Assembly (NCBI GenBank): GCA_905478725.1
Contig: CAJQJT010000359.1
Coordinates: 1-9,124 of the forward strand
Length of the DNA: 9,124 nucleotides
DNA from: an uncultured Pseudomonadales bacterium
GTDB lineage: Bacteria > Pseudomonadota > Gammaproteobacteria > Pseudomonadales > Porticoccaceae
Direction of reading: 5' to 3'
Below, piece after piece: positions 7,535-9,124 of this stretch; position 1 is the stretch's first letter; every line of letters starts with the position of its first letter. The translations under genes and the position numbers were made by a program. The notes beneath the pieces were generated by a model. The model had not been told where the DNA came from, made no database searches, and saw only the letters and a program-made list of their open reading frames with translations.

Positions 7535-7984
7535 ATGGAAGTCATTCTGTTAGAAAAGATCGGCAAGTTGGGCACTATTGGTGACAAGGCTGTTGTAAAA
7601 GCTGGTTACGGTCGCAATTACCTGATTCCTCAGGGCAAAGCTGTTTTTGCTACAGCGTCAAACATTGCTGATTTCGAACTGCGTCGTGCAGATCTCGAAG
7701 CTGCTGCAGCGTCTAAGTTAGGCGCAGCAGAGAAGCGTGCTGCTGCACTGGCTGCAATAGGTTCAGTGACTATCACTGCTGTTGCTGGCGACGAAGGCAA
7801 GCTGTTTGGTTCTGTTGGTATTCGCGAGTTGGAAGATGCACTTGCAGCTGCCGGTAGCGACATTAACAAGAGCGAAATCAGCATGCCAGACGGTCCAATC
7901 CGTTTTGTCGGCGAGTTTAGCATTGAGTGTCAGTTGCATGTAGATGTTACTCAAAGCTTCACTGTTGTTGTTGAAGCTGAATAA
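7535..7984 (+). CDS. rplI: 50S ribosomal protein L9
   Basis: L9 binds 23S rRNA near the L1 stalk and helps keep reading frame. At 149 residues it is complete. The N-terminal RNA-binding domain carries the signature [20 protein letters not shown] (10-29) followed by LIPQGKA. A long Ala-rich connecting helix spans about 44-75, and the C-terminal domain runs from about 76 to 149 ([19 protein letters not shown]...). AGAGGATA lies a few bases before the ATG. It is the last gene before the strong terminator at 8013-8051. Confidence 0.98.
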   Translation: MEVILLEKIGKLGTIGDKAVVKAGYGRNYLIPQGKAVFATASNIADFELRRADLEAAAASKLGAAEKRAAALAAIGSVTITAVAGDEGKLFGSVGIRELEDALAAAGSDINKSEISMPDGPIRFVGEFSIECQLHVDVTQSFTVVVEAE

Positions 7985-8012
7985 ATCTCCGCTTAAATAG
8001 GGAATTTATTGC

Positions 8013-8051
8013 AAAGCGGCACTGCTTCTGAATAAGATGCAGTGCCGTTTT
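8013..8051 (+). terminator. Intrinsic terminator of the rpsF-rplI operon
   Basis: CGGCACTGC (8017-8025) pairs perfectly with GCAGTGCCG (8039-8047), a 9-bp GC-rich stem, with a 13-base loop and TTTT directly after (8048-8051). AAA before the stem (8013-8015) mirrors the T-run, so it would also act on the minus strand. It begins 29 bases after the rplI stop and separates the ribosomal operon from dnaB, which therefore probably has its own promoter. Confidence 0.88.
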
Positions 8052-8059
8052 CGTATCAA

Positions 8060-8147
8060 CTTTGCGTCAACTTACGTAACCTTCTAGTAATTTTCTAGTA
8101 ATTTTCTAGTAATTTTCTAGTAATTTTCTAGTAGCCGTTTAGTAACC
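8060..8147. repeat. 11-bp tandem repeat array upstream of dnaB
   Basis: Four identical copies of TTCTAGTAATT run head to tail at 8082-8092, 8093-8103, 8104-8114 and 8115-8125. A fifth (8126-8136, TTCTAGTAGCC) keeps the first eight bases. In the same 11-base phase, degenerate copies flank the core: CTTACGTAACC (8071-8081), GTTTAGTAACC (8137-8147) and perhaps CTTTGCGTCAA (8060-8070). Each good copy contains CTAG, a tetranucleotide rare in most proteobacterial genomes. The 11-base period puts every copy on nearly the same face of the helix. The array fills most of the gap between the terminator and dnaB. Slippage expansion of one ancestral site would give the same pattern, with intact copies in the centre and worn copies outside. 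Confidence 0.9.
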
Positions 8148-8172
8148 AAGAGCCTGATGACCAGTTAAAACT

Positions 8173-9124
8173 ATGAACGAAGCATTATTTGCAGAACCCG
8201 CAGCTAGTCAGCCACTGCCCCATTCGATTGAGGCAGAGCAGGCCGTACTCGGCGGTTTGATGCTGAAAAATGATGCTTTTGATGCCGTCGCAACGGTGCT
8301 GTCGGATACGGATTTTTACAGCCAGGACCATCAGCTTATTTTTAATGCGATGTCACGACTGGCGGAAGCGGGCCAGCCCTTCGATGCCATCACCCTCAGT
8401 GAATCCCTGCAAAACAGCAATGAGTTAGCCAGCATTGGCGGTGCCGAGTATCTTGTAGATCTCGCCAGCAGCACGCCCAGTTCGGCCAATATTGCGGCCT
8501 ATACTCAGATTGTTCTTGAGCGCTCTATTGTCCGCCAGCTGATTGGTGCGGCCAGTGAGACAGTGCGCAAAGGTTACAATCCCCTGGGTTGGGACAGTGC
8601 TCAGCTGCTTGCGGAGGCCGAGAGTCGGCTCCAAGAAATTATTGAAAATCGGCCTAAAAAGGGCGGTTTTAAAGAAGTTAATACGCTGCTGAAAGAGGCC
8701 GTCGAACGCCTTGATGAGTTGTTTAAAAACGATGCTGATATCACGGGCATGGGCACCGGCTTTAAAGATCTCGATGAGATGACCTCCGGTTGGCAGAAGT
8801 CTGATCTGGTGATTGTCGCGGGTCGACCCTCAATGGGTAAGACGGCCTTTGCCATGAACATGGTGGAGTATGCGACTTTAAACCAAGATCGTCCGGTACT
8901 GGTGTTCTCTCTTGAGATGCCAGCTAACCAGCTGATTATTCGATTGCTCTCGTCCATCGGCAAGATCGACCAGACGCGCATGCGTTCCGGTAATCTCACC
9001 GAAGATGATTGGCCGCGCCTGAGTAGCGCCGCCCAGCGCTTGAAAGATCGCCCGCTATTTATTGATGACACCTCGGGTATTACGCCTCTGGGGATGCGCA
9101 ACCAGATTAAGCAGTTCACTCGTG
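8173..9124 (+). CDS. dnaB: Replicative DNA helicase DnaB (partial, 3' end outside window)
   Basis: Hexameric 5'-3' helicase that unwinds the chromosome fork, loaded at the origin and partnered with DnaG primase. 317 codons are visible, opening MNEALFAEPAASQPLPHSIE, then AEQAVLGGLML (22-32), typical of the DnaB N-terminal domain (to about residue 115), and a linker region rich in charged residues. The RecA-like C-terminal domain begins near TGMGTGFKDLDEMTSGW and carries Walker A GRPSMGKT (217-224, Lys223), the SLEMP motif and Walker B-like LFIDDTSG. An in-frame stop at 8158-8160 and no other start codon fix the ATG at 8173. No clear Shine-Dalgarno precedes it. The last third, including the arginine finger region, lies beyond the window. 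Confidence 0.97.
   Translation, partial: MNEALFAEPAASQPLPHSIEAEQAVLGGLMLKNDAFDAVATVLSDTDFYSQDHQLIFNAMSRLAEAGQPFDAITLSESLQNSNELASIGGAEYLVDLASSTPSSANIAAYTQIVLERSIVRQLIGAASETVRKGYNPLGWDSAQLLAEAESRLQEIIENRPKKGGFKEVNTLLKEAVERLDELFKNDADITGMGTGFKDLDEMTSGWQKSDLVIVAGRPSMGKTAFAMNMVEYATLNQDRPVLVFSLEMPANQLIIRLLSSIGKIDQTRMRSGNLTEDDWPRLSSAAQRLKDRPLFIDDTSGITPLGMRNQIKQFTR

Noticed and set aside
7630..7923. 97-codon minus-strand frame opposite rplI
   Set aside because: Same cause: the Ala-rich L9 linker helix gives an open antisense frame without domain features.
8060..8147. CRISPR-like direct repeats
   Set aside because: The unit is 11 bp with no spacers between copies, far from the repeat-spacer plan of a CRISPR array.
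8601..9119. 172-codon open frame on the minus strand, and 8425-8634 beside it
   Set aside because: Both lie opposite dnaB, whose protein shows Walker A, SLEMP and other helicase motifs. The reverse frames give no recognisable domain.

Overview
The window looks like core chromosome of a gammaproteobacterium. The order rlmB - (CDP-alcohol transferase) - rpsF - rpsR - (DUF2232-like membrane gene) - rplI - dnaB resembles what I recall of Pseudomonas and its marine relatives (Cellvibrionales-like lineages). lptF-lptG confirms a Gram-negative, LPS-bearing cell. Genus-level placement is not possible from the sequence alone. I see no phage, insertion sequence, CRISPR array, tRNA, rRNA or defence system, and most genes are ordinary housekeeping genes.

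Layout. (1) Bases 1-1117, plus strand: the last codons of lptF, overlapping a complete lptG (inner-membrane LPS export permeases). (2) 1118-1276: a convergent gap filled by a REP-like palindrome. (3) 1277-4176, minus strand: a compact block transcribed as RDD-family membrane protein, then glycerol kinase (glpK), then a lipoprotein metallo-beta-lactamase-fold hydrolase resembling AHL lactonases. (4) 4177-4263: a divergent promoter region. (5) 4264-4998, plus strand: rlmB, 23S rRNA Gm2251 methyltransferase, followed by a hairpin. (6) 5165-5743: a CDP-alcohol phosphatidyltransferase with the complete catalytic signature. (7) 5772-7984: a ribosomal protein operon with a clear sigma70-type promoter, a structured leader, rpsF (S6, long Ala/Lys-rich tail), rpsR (S18), a polytopic membrane protein starting at TTG, and rplI (L9), closed by a strong intrinsic terminator. 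(8) 8060-8147: an 11-bp tandem repeat array centred on TTCTAGTAATT. (9) 8173-9124: the 5' two thirds of dnaB, the replicative helicase, cut by the window end.

How they work together: the right half couples translation (S6, S18, L9, rRNA methylation) with replication (DnaB) and phospholipid synthesis. The left half serves the envelope (LPS export) and glycerol use. The signals most worth a second look are the helically phased CTAG-containing array ahead of dnaB, the hairpin leader ahead of rpsF (candidate S6:S18 autoregulatory element), the convergent palindrome after lptG, and a glycerol kinase that seems to lack both allosteric regulatory sites known from E. coli.
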